Below are positions 27,734 to 36,499 of a stretch of DNA of 64,000 bases, in pieces; positions within the stretch are counted from its first letter, which is position 1; each line of letters starts with the position of its first letter. A program made the position numbers and the translations under genes. Under the pieces are notes generated by a model, which made no database searches, was not told the DNA's origin, and saw only the letters and a list, made by a program, of their open reading frames with translations. Source of the stretch: Hungatella sp. UBA7603 (GTDB taxonomy: Bacteria > Bacillota > Clostridia > Lachnospirales > Lachnospiraceae); NCBI GenBank assembly GCA_002478865.1, contig DLJZ01000002.1:310001-374000 (forward strand). The letters are read 5' to 3'.

Positions 27734-29125
27734 TTACATTCTTATACTATTCTTTTCTAAGATTTTTTGTAAGTTATCCGCGAATATTTCCATGGAAAAA
27801 TACTTATCATATGTGTTTCTAGCTTTTCTTCTCATATAATCAAGTGATTCAAAATTTTGTATAGTATACTTCAATTTCGATATCAAATCAGCTACATTTT
27901 CTGCTTCATAAATAAATCCATTTTCATTATTTTGTATGAAATCAGAAATTCCAGTATTAGTATTTGTAATGCATATCTTTTTGTTCATCAACCCTTCAAT
28001 TATAGAAATCGACATCGTTTCTTCTAAAGATGAGCATACTACTATATCAATTTGCTGAAAAACACTTTCGATCTCCTTTCTAGATTTTTCTCCATATATC
28101 TTAATTTGTTCAATATCCTTAATCATTTCTTCTATTTCTTCTCTGTATTTTTTTCCGCCATCTCTTCCTATTATCCAACACTCAATTTTATTAATTTCTT
28201 CTGGTGAGAGTTGTTTTAAAGCATTAATTAATTCTTTCTGATTCTTTAATTCTGATATATTACCAATAATAGCAATTATAATTTTTTCATGATTCGATTT
28301 AGGTTTTATATAGAAGTCTGGCAATCCAAAGGTTAAAATATTAATATTTTGATTTGGATAATACTTTAAAAAATTATTTTTTGCAATTTCACTAACTGCA
28401 AAAATATTATTGTAACTTAATAAGGAAAAATCCATTTCAAAACCATATTGTCCTATAATATTTTTATATTGTCTACTATGCTCATGTAGCCACCACATTA
28501 CCTTCCCATTCCTATTTATTTTATCTACACACAACATATTTTGAAGTGAATTTGCCAAAACAAAATCAAAGTCTTGAATCCAATTCAATTCTACTTCTTC
28601 TATATACGGCAAAGCCGGACATATCCATACATTTATGCCATATTCCTTAACCTCTGAAATAGTATTATTATCGGCTAAAGGAGCAGCTATAACGATATAA
28701 TATCCTTTGCGTTTCAGGGCTATTGCAGCATATAAAGCCGTCATAAAACCACCCGCATAATTAATGATAGGAACTAATATTAAAATCTTTTTTGAAACCT
28801 CTTCTATATTAACTTCAAATTTTTTTATAATTCCATGCGATCTACTGCTCACAAATTGTTCCCAAAACATTATTTTCTCTTTTAATACACCTAATGATAT
28901 TAATTGATTTCTCATTTGTATCGGGTTAATACTAGCTAAAATAATTACATCATAATTCAATTCTGACACAACACTTGGAGCATAAATTAATATATCATCA
29001 ATTGATTTTCCTTGTACAGTAATATCATTATCGATAAAAGCAATTATATTTGTTTCTACCGGCAACGTATGATTTCGTCTCAAATAATATAAACCTGTCC
29101 CAAAAATAACTACATTTGTAATCAT
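27734..29125 (-). CDS. Rossmann module fused to a GT4 glycosyltransferase
   Basis: 463 residues. Residues 1-100 are the Rossmann-like module (TNVVIFGTGLYYL, IIAFIDNDITVQGK, DVIILASINPIQMRNQL). Residues 110-463 are a GT-B family 4 glycosyltransferase (ILVPIINYAGGFMTALYA, WWLHEHSRQYKN, IIGNISELKNQKELI, and CSSLEETMSISIIEGLMNK holding the donor-binding E-x7-E). The N-terminal placement contrasts with the C-terminal placement in the GT2 neighbours. Strongly AT-rich coding sequence. Confidence 0.87.
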   Translation of the reverse strand: MITNVVIFGTGLYYLRRNHTLPVETNIIAFIDNDITVQGKSIDDILIYAPSVVSELNYDVIILASINPIQMRNQLISLGVLKEKIMFWEQFVSSRSHGIIKKFEVNIEEVSKKILILVPIINYAGGFMTALYAAIALKRKGYYIVIAAPLADNNTISEVKEYGINVWICPALPYIEEVELNWIQDFDFVLANSLQNMLCVDKINRNGKVMWWLHEHSRQYKNIIGQYGFEMDFSLLSYNNIFAVSEIAKNNFLKYYPNQNINILTFGLPDFYIKPKSNHEKIIIAIIGNISELKNQKELINALKQLSPEEINKIECWIIGRDGGKKYREEIEEMIKDIEQIKIYGEKSRKEIESVFQQIDIVVCSSLEETMSISIIEGLMNKKICITNTNTGISDFIQNNENGFIYEAENVADLISKLKYTIQNFESLDYMRRKARNTYDKYFSMEIFADNLQKILEKNSIRM

Positions 29126-29203
29126 TATCCTTCCCTATTAATCACCTTCTGAGTATTATTATATTACTTATCATTTGAATACTGTTTTCTATGTCTTTTA
29201 TTA

Positions 29204-30343
29204 TTAACCAAGATTGAATGTATCGCAATATTTGCAATGATTCCAGTGCTCTCTCCCATTATATAGGCACTGTCTTATCATTTTATATCTATCATTGTTC
29301 CAGATTTCTAATAAAGGGTCTTTAGATGCATCCCCAAGAGTATTTTTTCCAAGAGGATCATTACAGCAGAGTGATACTTTTCCATCAGGTCGAATTATCA
29401 TTTGTTTAAATGGCAAAACACATTTTGCTTCTGGATACATACAAACTTTTTCTCTATTTGGAGCATCTCCTCCTCGACTTGACAATATCTCATGTGGCTT
29501 TCTTAGCACTATTGTCACTTTACTCTTTAGTTCAGGATGCTGTTCACAATAAGATTGTATTTCTTTGCATGGCTTTATTAATTTAAGTTCTTGCTGATAA
29601 TTATCAATTATCAATTCATCAAGATATTTCATAACATTAGTGAAGTTCTCTAAATCTAATAATGTTCCGTTGGTAAATAAATGTATCCTTGCATGTGGTA
29701 ATTTCTCTCTAGTATACTTATGCCTATCAATAATATTAGGATCAAGAAAAGGTTCATTATTTGAAAATAGAGCTATTTTCCCACAATAATTAATTTCCGC
29801 CAACTGATTAATTATTTTCTCAAATAACAGATTATCCATTACTGTATATTTACGTGTATCATGATGTATACTAACAGGACAAAAATCACAATTACCATTA
29901 CATCGATTAATTGTTTCTATTTCTATGTGATTAAATAACTCTGGTTTTTTATATAATTTTTCTATTTGATTGTTAATTTCAGCAGATTTAAAGCTTGTAA
30001 CTGATTCAGCGTGTGGAAGATACTCTCCTTCCTCTTGATATGGATTCCATACAAGTTCCTTCGTAGGATAATATTGATTTATATTAGTTTGATAAATATC
30101 ATAATTCTTAATATCCAAGGAAAGGAGTTGATTAATTATAGGTTTATAATACTTTGTCGCAATAATAATTTTATGATTATCGTAAATACTACACAATGTT
30201 TGGATATCAATAACAGGAATACCCTCAACACTCTTCCCAATTATATCAGCATTATTATCAACAAAAAATTCCACACTTTTACCATATTCTTTTAGAGCCA
30301 TTTTACCAAATTTTCCTGCACCAAAAATGACTATGTTCTTCAT
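29204..30343 (-). CDS. Rossmann module fused to a radical SAM/SPASM protein
   Basis: 379 residues. Residues 1-95 are the Rossmann-like module (NIVIFGAGKFGKMAL, EFFVDNNADIIGKS, KIIIATKYYKPIINQL). A radical SAM core follows with the CxxxCxxC cluster motif at Cys148, Cys152 and Cys155 (NRCNGNCDFCPVS). The C-terminal SPASM-like cysteines are SLCCNDPLG and HWNHCKYC, which should bind an auxiliary 4Fe-4S cluster. Radical SAM/SPASM proteins in glycan loci catalyse epimerisation, dehydration or peptide modification; which one applies is unknown. Oxygen-sensitive chemistry fits an anaerobe. Confidence 0.85.
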   Translation of the reverse strand: MKNIVIFGAGKFGKMALKEYGKSVEFFVDNNADIIGKSVEGIPVIDIQTLCSIYDNHKIIIATKYYKPIINQLLSLDIKNYDIYQTNINQYYPTKELVWNPYQEEGEYLPHAESVTSFKSAEINNQIEKLYKKPELFNHIEIETINRCNGNCDFCPVSIHHDTRKYTVMDNLLFEKIINQLAEINYCGKIALFSNNEPFLDPNIIDRHKYTREKLPHARIHLFTNGTLLDLENFTNVMKYLDELIIDNYQQELKLIKPCKEIQSYCEQHPELKSKVTIVLRKPHEILSSRGGDAPNREKVCMYPEAKCVLPFKQMIIRPDGKVSLCCNDPLGKNTLGDASKDPLLEIWNNDRYKMIRQCLYNGREHWNHCKYCDTFNLG

Positions 30344-30434
30344 TTACTCCTCCATTTCACAATTAAAATCAATCAAGCTAAATCTTATAATCAAAACAAA
30401 AATATTTGCTCACTAATATCGCTCCTATTATGTA

Positions 30435-32021
30435 TTAAATCAATAATTTTTCTATTTTATATGCTATTTCTCTATTAACTAATTCGTTCAGATGAGAAGG
30501 AATAGCACCATATTCATAATCCTTATCGGTGATGTAGTATTGGCATTCTGAAGACTCTACCTCTAATGCAGAATTGCATTTTGACATAAAAAAATCATAA
30601 TAATATTTTAGTATACTATTAATGCTTTTAATCCAGCTGTTATTTTCATGTAATTCTTTATGGTGTATATTACCCTTATATTCACTTAAATAATTTTTCA
30701 CTAAAATAATTTTAATATCAGGAAAACGTTGCTGTATTTCTTGAATAAAAATAATACAACTATTTTCCCATATCTTCTTACATTCAATGCTATTACGATC
30801 TATAATATGAGTATCAACCAAATTAACATCACAGTCTTTATATGCATCACTTACGGTTAAATAGCCGCCATTGCTATACATTACATCAAAGCGTTCCTCA
30901 ATAAAATCCATTATAACAAATTGAGGATTTTCTTTTTTTAAATAATACCAAAAATCAGATTTAGTATCTCTGTTAATCATAATCTCACGATACTTGTTGT
31001 TGCATAAAATGTTATTCATCTGATTTATCGGGTTTACAATGCTAATTAGACTGGAAAAATTAAACCTTAGTGAAGGGACATGTAACATATTCATTGACCA
31101 AGTAATACGGTTCAAATTATAACCACCCAATGTTATATATTTAGCTTCATTAGATTCAGTAAACTGTTGTTTGATAAAAGATCTGTAGTCAGTTATCATC
31201 CTAGAAAATTCTTTCTCTGGTTTCCTATGAAAAAAAGCCGCCAATATATCTGAAAGATTATATTTTATAGTTCTTTCTAGTTGGAATTTATACTTTTCAT
31301 AAATCCCACATCTCTTAAATTCATGAACTAATTCAGCAAAAGCCATTATCCCTATTGAATTATTATCTTCCAGAATATCTCTTGGTTTTTCGGACAATGA
31401 ACCTTTTCGGAATGTCCGGTAATAATATAGTGGTTTTTTTACATTAACAATCTTATTTGATAACGCAATAAGAAGTGAATAGACAGCTCTTGCTGGACTA
31501 TGACAATCCGGAAAATAAATATTATATTTTAAAAATATATCTCTACGAATTAAGCATTTCCAAATAGCTGTATTACCATATATCAAATGTTCTTCTTTTG
31601 AATATTCTTTCGCCATAGAGCCATAACATGAACGATACGATTTATGACCATTAGTATCATTAAAGCGATAAACATCACATTCAGCTATATCAGCATTAAA
31701 TTTTTCTGCCTCAGTATATAAATCTAGTAAAAAGTTTTTATCAAGCCAATCATCCGAATCCAAAAAAGTTAGATATTTTCCTTTTGATTCACATATCCCC
31801 AAATTTCTTGTTGCAGATAGTCCCTCATTTGCTTTATCTAAATAGCGAATCCGTTTATCTTTGTATTTCCATTGAAGACATTTTTTTCCGGATCCGTCAG
31901 TAGAACCATCATTTATCAAAATCACCTCAAAATCCCTAAAACTTTGATTCAGCAGAGATTCCATACAGGCATCTAGCCATTCATACACATTATATACAGG
32001 CACAATCACACTAATTTTCAT
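30435..32021 (-). CDS. GT2 glycosyltransferase fused to a DUF6270-like C-terminal domain
   Basis: 528 residues. Residues 1-110 are a family 2 GT-A domain (KISVIVPVYNVYEWLDACME, ILINDGSTDGSGKK, LTFLDSDDWLDKN). The region after about residue 310 resembles DUF6270: FNFSSLISIV, then NPQFVIMDFIEERFDVMYS, then a long helix and a late GAIPSHLNELV. The stand-alone relative is at 14129. The fusion suggests that sugar transfer and the DUF6270 activity occur on the same glycan. Its start overlaps the stop of the gene upstream by 4 bases. Confidence 0.8.
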   Translation of the reverse strand: MKISVIVPVYNVYEWLDACMESLLNQSFRDFEVILINDGSTDGSGKKCLQWKYKDKRIRYLDKANEGLSATRNLGICESKGKYLTFLDSDDWLDKNFLLDLYTEAEKFNADIAECDVYRFNDTNGHKSYRSCYGSMAKEYSKEEHLIYGNTAIWKCLIRRDIFLKYNIYFPDCHSPARAVYSLLIALSNKIVNVKKPLYYYRTFRKGSLSEKPRDILEDNNSIGIMAFAELVHEFKRCGIYEKYKFQLERTIKYNLSDILAAFFHRKPEKEFSRMITDYRSFIKQQFTESNEAKYITLGGYNLNRITWSMNMLHVPSLRFNFSSLISIVNPINQMNNILCNNKYREIMINRDTKSDFWYYLKKENPQFVIMDFIEERFDVMYSNGGYLTVSDAYKDCDVNLVDTHIIDRNSIECKKIWENSCIIFIQEIQQRFPDIKIILVKNYLSEYKGNIHHKELHENNSWIKSINSILKYYYDFFMSKCNSALEVESSECQYYITDKDYEYGAIPSHLNELVNREIAYKIEKLLI

Positions 32022-32842
32022 TTGTACTGTTCCTCAATTCTCCGATTGGTTGCATCCAACAACGCAATAAATTCAGGTTCAAATCCCGCATCTATCGCAG
32101 ATTGTTTCGTAAAAACAGCTGCTTGATTATGGATATCAGTAATACTTTTTTTCAAAGGATAAATATCGCACATAACAAACCCCTGGTTAAAATAGCTTGC
32201 CACAGCTATTCTATGTGCACCATCAAAAATTTTATAGTCTTCAAGCACAGCAGAACATTTGTTTATATCATACCCCTTATCATCCCAACTTTTTATTAAC
32301 CCAATAAACTGCATTAAACGCTTTTCCGAAGTTTTATTACTATTAAATATCGAGAAATATCTTTTATAGAGTTCATATCCGTTTGTATTCTTTGCATAAT
32401 AATTATCTATTGCAAGATATCTTATTGCCATGCTATAATCATCACGAACTGCATTCCAAATTTTATAAAGCGGAACCTTAATATTCTTATTAATAGGTAA
32501 TCCAAGCATTAATATATACAAATAAGGATATATCCAAATATAGTTAGTAAAACCTTTATTAACCAAATTTGAAATAATCTCATCCTTTATGGATTCATGA
32601 ACTGCAACGCATATTACCGTTTGATTTTCAAATTTTAGGTCATCAATAGTAACTATGGGTACGCCTTCCATTTCTGAACTAATACACGAAGTTGTCACAA
32701 ACGAAAACACACTACCACTCAGTCCATGTTCTTTTAACGCCTGATAAAACCTTGCAGCAACATATCCAGCTCCATAAATTGCTATATTATTCGTACGTAA
32801 AATATACATTAATTCTGCTATATTACTATTTTCCAATTGCAT
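32018..32842 (-). CDS. Rossmann module fused to a ParB/Srx-like 'DGAHR' domain
   Basis: 274 residues. Residues 12-105 are the Rossmann-like module (NNIAIYGAGYVAARFYQAL, TVICVAVHESIKDEI). The C-terminal half contains VLEDYKIFDGAHRIAVASYF, which resembles the DGxHRxxAA nucleotide-binding box of ParB/sulfiredoxin-like domains that also occur in polysaccharide loci. Possible roles are nucleotide-dependent phosphorylation or regulation. It ends with a 4-base overlap with the GT2-DUF6270 gene, so the two are probably translated together. Confidence 0.65.
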   Translation of the reverse strand: MQLENSNIAELMYILRTNNIAIYGAGYVAARFYQALKEHGLSGSVFSFVTTSCISSEMEGVPIVTIDDLKFENQTVICVAVHESIKDEIISNLVNKGFTNYIWIYPYLYILMLGLPINKNIKVPLYKIWNAVRDDYSMAIRYLAIDNYYAKNTNGYELYKRYFSIFNSNKTSEKRLMQFIGLIKSWDDKGYDINKCSAVLEDYKIFDGAHRIAVASYFNQGFVMCDIYPLKKSITDIHNQAAVFTKQSAIDAGFEPEFIALLDATNRRIEEQYK

Positions 32843-32894
32843 CGCATCTATTCCTCAAATGAATGTCCCAAAAACAACTTTCTTTCTCTATATT

Positions 32895-33080
32895 TCATTT
32901 ACTAGCAATAATTACTTGATGGTCTTCCTTTGGCACTAAAACTTCTTCTATGCATTTTATTTTTATACCATTTATTTTTTTAGATATCTTCGTTATTATC
33001 AACGAAAAACGCTACTCTTTCTCCATATTCTGTCAATGCAGTCTACCAATTTTAACAGTTCCAAAACATATACTAAACAT
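32895..33080 (-). pseudogene. Decayed tenth copy of the Rossmann module
   Basis: Across three frames the minus strand reads FGTVKIGR, then ALTEYGERVAFFVDNNEDI, then KKINGIKIKCIEEV and DHQVIIASK before a TGA at 32895. Joined, this is plainly the same module as residues 1-65 of the radical SAM protein at 29204 (FGAGKFGKMALKEYGKSVEF). At least two frameshifts separate the pieces and any catalytic partner domain is gone. It shows that the module existed in a further gene here and that the locus is still being rearranged. Confidence 0.7.
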
Positions 33081-33358
33081 CGACACGTTATATCACTCCC
33101 CTTAAGTTTGAAGATAGATACTATGGTCAGAAAGGCAAAAAGGACGTCATAGTTTCTTCTGTAATCAAATGCTTCCCCCAGGGATGAATGCATTTGGGGG
33201 CACTTTTACAAAATTATACTCTTATGTCTTTTTTTCATCACATTCTTAAGAAACACAACTTTATAATCATTATTTATTCAGAAATACTTTTAGAAGATAT
33301 AGCTCCTTCCATTGTAAAACTCAAAAAACCGAACACCTATGAGTACCAAAAATCAAGA
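33081..33358. other. Intergenic scar between the Rossmann relic and the broken TPP gene
   Basis: No intact gene. An imperfect inverted repeat CCCCCAGGGATGAATGCATTTGGGGG lies near 33175-33199 and could be a weak terminator after the TPP-enzyme gene. The rest is AT-rich sequence without a recognisable frame. Confidence 0.4.
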
Positions 33359-34958
33359 CTACCTCCTCAGAATATTCTCAACTTGTACAATCACATCATC
33401 TGATAGACTTGGCTCAATTTTGCATGTTTCCCATTTTATCTTTGGGACAAGATAACTTTCTTCAGGCAACATAATATTAAAAAGACATGGTCTGTCATCA
33501 ACAATCCAATCAGCATACTTATCAAGTTCTTGGTATGAATCAAGTGTTGCTGCTTTAATACCATACGCCTCTGCTATTTTTTGAAAATCTGGTACTGAAT
33601 AGCCACTTCCTTGTGTTGTTTGAGCATATCTGCCTTTGTGATTAGAATGCTGTGTCTCACTTATCTTTCCCAGGACTCTGTTATTCAAGATAAAGATCTT
33701 AATCGGCAATCTCTCTCGCTTAACAGTTTCCAGTTCTTGAATATTCATCTGGAACCCGCCATCACCCGTAACGCAAAATGTAACAGCTTTATTTATTGAT
33801 ATAGAAGAACCGATAGCATATGGAAGACCACAGCCCATCGTTCCATATCCACCGCCGATATGAATTCTCCCTCTATTTCCCTTCAATATCAAAGATTGGG
33901 CACACCAACACTGATGTTGACCAACATCTACCGCTACAACTGGATTGGGTGGTAACAAAGAGGCTATTTTCTCAACCGCAAGATTTCCCTCCGTTTTATC
34001 ATAACTATCTAGCAACCTTTTTGCTTTCAAGCATTGGCTCATCCAGATAGAATAATCCGGAACATCCTCCCTCAGAAGCATTGTCATAAAGTCTTTCGCA
34101 TCAATTTGATACTTTTGCTCGTTTTCCTTGATATCTCTGCTTAACTCATACTGATCTATATCCGCTCGAATGAGAGCTGCTTTGGGCGCAAAACGATTGG
34201 TGTAACGTCCAACCTGACGTAAACCCAAACGTGCTCCAACAGAGATTACTAAATCGCACTCATTTAGTATCATATTTGCAATTCGATTTCCATGTGTGCC
34301 GATAAAACCGATGTGATTATCATCCTGTACCAAATCTACACCATTCATTGTAGTCAAAGCAGGAATACTCGTCTTCTTGCAGAACTCATAAATCAATTCA
34401 TCGGCTCCCGCACTTCTGGCACCATTACCGACTAACAATATCGGCTTGTTGAATGTTGAGCGGAAAATCAATGATAACACCCCCTTTACGTCCCAGTAAT
34501 GCCATGTTATAGGCCCTGCTAGTAATATCGGTAAAACCTTCATTGCTATTTGCAGTGACGGAATACTTTGTAATATTACGTGTCATAGAAACAATGTCCA
34601 TTTCCTGAAAACCATTCTGTCTAATGCCTGAGAATCCCTTCATTTCATTCGTGGGCACATTGCCACAGATTCCCATAACTGGTATTCCATCAAACCATGC
34701 ATCTGCTAATCCACCAAGTCCGTTAACCGCCCCCGGACCAGATGTGGTAAAGTAAACCCCCAACTTACCACTTGTCCTGGCAAAACCATTCGCCGCTAAC
34801 GCACAGCCTTGCTCATTATAGCAAACATGAACTTTAATATCACCTTTTCGGAGATACAGTGCATCCATGAATGGTACTATATATCCGCCCGCATAGCCAA
34901 ATATATCAGTTACGCCATGCTTGATTAAAAAGTCAACTAAATAGTCTGAACAATTCAA
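33359..34958 (-). pseudogene. Acetolactate synthase-like TPP enzyme, broken by an internal deletion/frameshift
   Basis: The first part runs from about 34958 (a TTG after GAAAGGA) and has the N-terminal TPP half (IFGYAGGYIVPFMDAL, CYNEQGCALAANGFAR) to IIDFPLNIQQADI, where it meets a stop at 34425. The rest continues in another frame from STFNKPILLVGNGAR, through the central domain, to the TPP-binding half (GDGGFQMNIQELETVKRERL). The residues that normally link the two (30-40) are missing, so this is a deletion with a frame change. Relatives include YerE-type enzymes that add a two-carbon branch to CDP-sugars. As read it cannot make a whole enzyme. Confidence 0.75.
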
Positions 34959-35019
34959 TTTCTTATTTTTCCTTTCAAAATAAAATACCAGTCTTACTGT
35001 AATGGAAGCCATATTATTT

Positions 35020-35637
35020 TCATTCTATCAAAAGCTGTTCCACATTCTGCTTACGCACTACTACATGAGTTCCAGACTCAAAATCTTTTTTCACTGCCTT
35101 CATGACAACTTTAGCGAAATCTTGAGGATCCAATAATATTGATTGATCCTCATCTGGATATAGGCTTTTTCTCATTTTTGTTCTTGTTCTTCCTGGAGAT
35201 ATAACTACGGCATACAGCCCATCCTCTGCCCAACACTTGGTGGCCATTACAACTGCTGCTTTCGTAGCACAGTACTCACTCCACGTCGCATGTACCTCTA
35301 GGGCTGCTGCTGAACCAATATTAATAATATCTAAATTAGAGTTATACTTAAGTGCAACTAGCGTACAATAGAAAGTACCGCTTAAATTAATCTCAATATG
35401 CTTCCTGGTATTAACTAAATCTGCATTTCTGACGGATTGAGGCACTACATATCCAGCATTATTAATAAGAATGTCTGGTTTATAACGCCCTATTGCATTC
35501 TCTATACTATCCCAGTCCGTTACATCCATCTCAGTACGAGCAGGTGCGAAAACGTCATATCCCTCAGCTTCTAATTTACTTTTTATAGCTTGAGCAATAT
35601 CTCCGTTTCCTCCAGTAATCATTACCTTCTTACTCAT
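35020..35637 (-). CDS. Short-chain dehydrogenase/reductase
   Basis: 205 residues of a classical SDR. The nucleotide-binding motif is GGNGDIAQAI at residues 9-18, DMDVTD-type sequence (TEMDVTDWDS) and NNAGYV follow, and the catalytic S-Y-K set is visible as IGSAAAL, then WSEYCATKAAV (Y-x-x-x-K). It probably reduces a sugar or polyol precursor with NAD(P)H. It overlaps the cytidylyltransferase gene upstream by 8 bases, an arrangement like TarI-TarJ pairs, though TarJ itself is a different dehydrogenase family. Confidence 0.88.
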   Translation of the reverse strand: MSKKVMITGGNGDIAQAIKSKLEAEGYDVFAPARTEMDVTDWDSIENAIGRYKPDILINNAGYVVPQSVRNADLVNTRKHIEINLSGTFYCTLVALKYNSNLDIINIGSAAALEVHATWSEYCATKAAVVMATKCWAEDGLYAVVISPGRTRTKMRKSLYPDEDQSILLDPQDFAKVVMKAVKKDFESGTHVVVRKQNVEQLLIE

Positions 35638-36247
35638 TTATGTCTGCATTCCCCTTTACTTGTGTTCTGTATATTGACTCAATTATATCTAAGTCTCCCG
35701 GATAAGTAACCTTAAACAAATTTGAGCCTGTTTCAATAAAATGTGGCTTAATTCCGTGAAATTCGAACATCACCCTTGTCTCATCCGTCATATCACTGAA
35801 TTTCCCACTACCATAGGCCTCCAGTAACAACTTATAATCAAACGCTTGCGGCGTTAGTAAATCATAAAGTTCTTCACGATTGATATACCTGCCATCTCTA
35901 TAAATTATAGTATTAACTAAAGGTCTAACAAAAGAAGTAGAAGGGTGAGTATCAGTCAATAGTTGTAAAATCTGCTCCTTTCTTACCATCGGACGCGCTG
36001 CTTCAACGATCACAACCCGCTCTGTATCAGTCGGTAATGCTTCCAACCCTTTTAATACGGAACCAGTTCTCGTTTCTCCCCCAGGAATATCTTTTCCCAC
36101 AGCTATAATACGGCTCTCGCCTACAATATCTAGTGCTGTTTCATAGGCATATCTCCACAAAGGTTTATCATGAAATAAAACGTCCTGTTTTGCCCCTTTA
36201 TATCGTGTCCCTCTACCTGCGCCAAGCAGGATTGCAGAATACTGCAT
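35630..36247 (-). CDS. IspD/TarI-family cytidylyltransferase
   Basis: 205 residues from the ATG at 36247 (MQYSAILLGAGRGTRYKG), which has AAAGGA 12 bases upstream; earlier TTG and ATG codons lie on or before that site. The N-terminal GAGRGTRYKGAKQ is the CTP-binding loop of the IspD/TarI family, and DETRVMFEFHG and FKVTYPGDLDIIE are the C-terminal family motifs. Enzymes of this group activate ribitol-5-P, other polyol phosphates or methylerythritol-P with CTP. Inside a glycan locus with TagD- and TagF-like genes, a polyol-phosphate activating role is more likely than isoprenoid synthesis. Confidence 0.85.
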   Translation of the reverse strand: MQYSAILLGAGRGTRYKGAKQDVLFHDKPLWRYAYETALDIVGESRIIAVGKDIPGGETRTGSVLKGLEALPTDTERVVIVEAARPMVRKEQILQLLTDTHPSTSFVRPLVNTIIYRDGRYINREELYDLLTPQAFDYKLLLEAYGSGKFSDMTDETRVMFEFHGIKPHFIETGSNLFKVTYPGDLDIIESIYRTQVKGNADINE

Positions 36248-36499
36248 AGATTTTATCATTCCTTTCTCTTCACTCAAGGCACAAACAAGTGGAACATTGA
36301 TCCCGGACTCTTATAATAGGTAATAAACCATGATTATTTAATCTAAGAATGACAGTTACGGTTGCTATTTCTTTCTATAAAGCTGGTAATATTAAAAGTA
36401 AATCAATCAATTATATTTATTTCTGTCCTCTGTATAAATGCATTATCAAAATAAAAATTTCTTTCATGTCATTATTCAATCCTTATGATTAATAATAAA

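Noticed and set aside
33188..33403. 71-codon plus-strand frame next to the broken TPP gene
   Set aside because: AT-rich, no ribosome binding site, no recognisable motif, and it overlaps the end of the TPP gene on the other strand.
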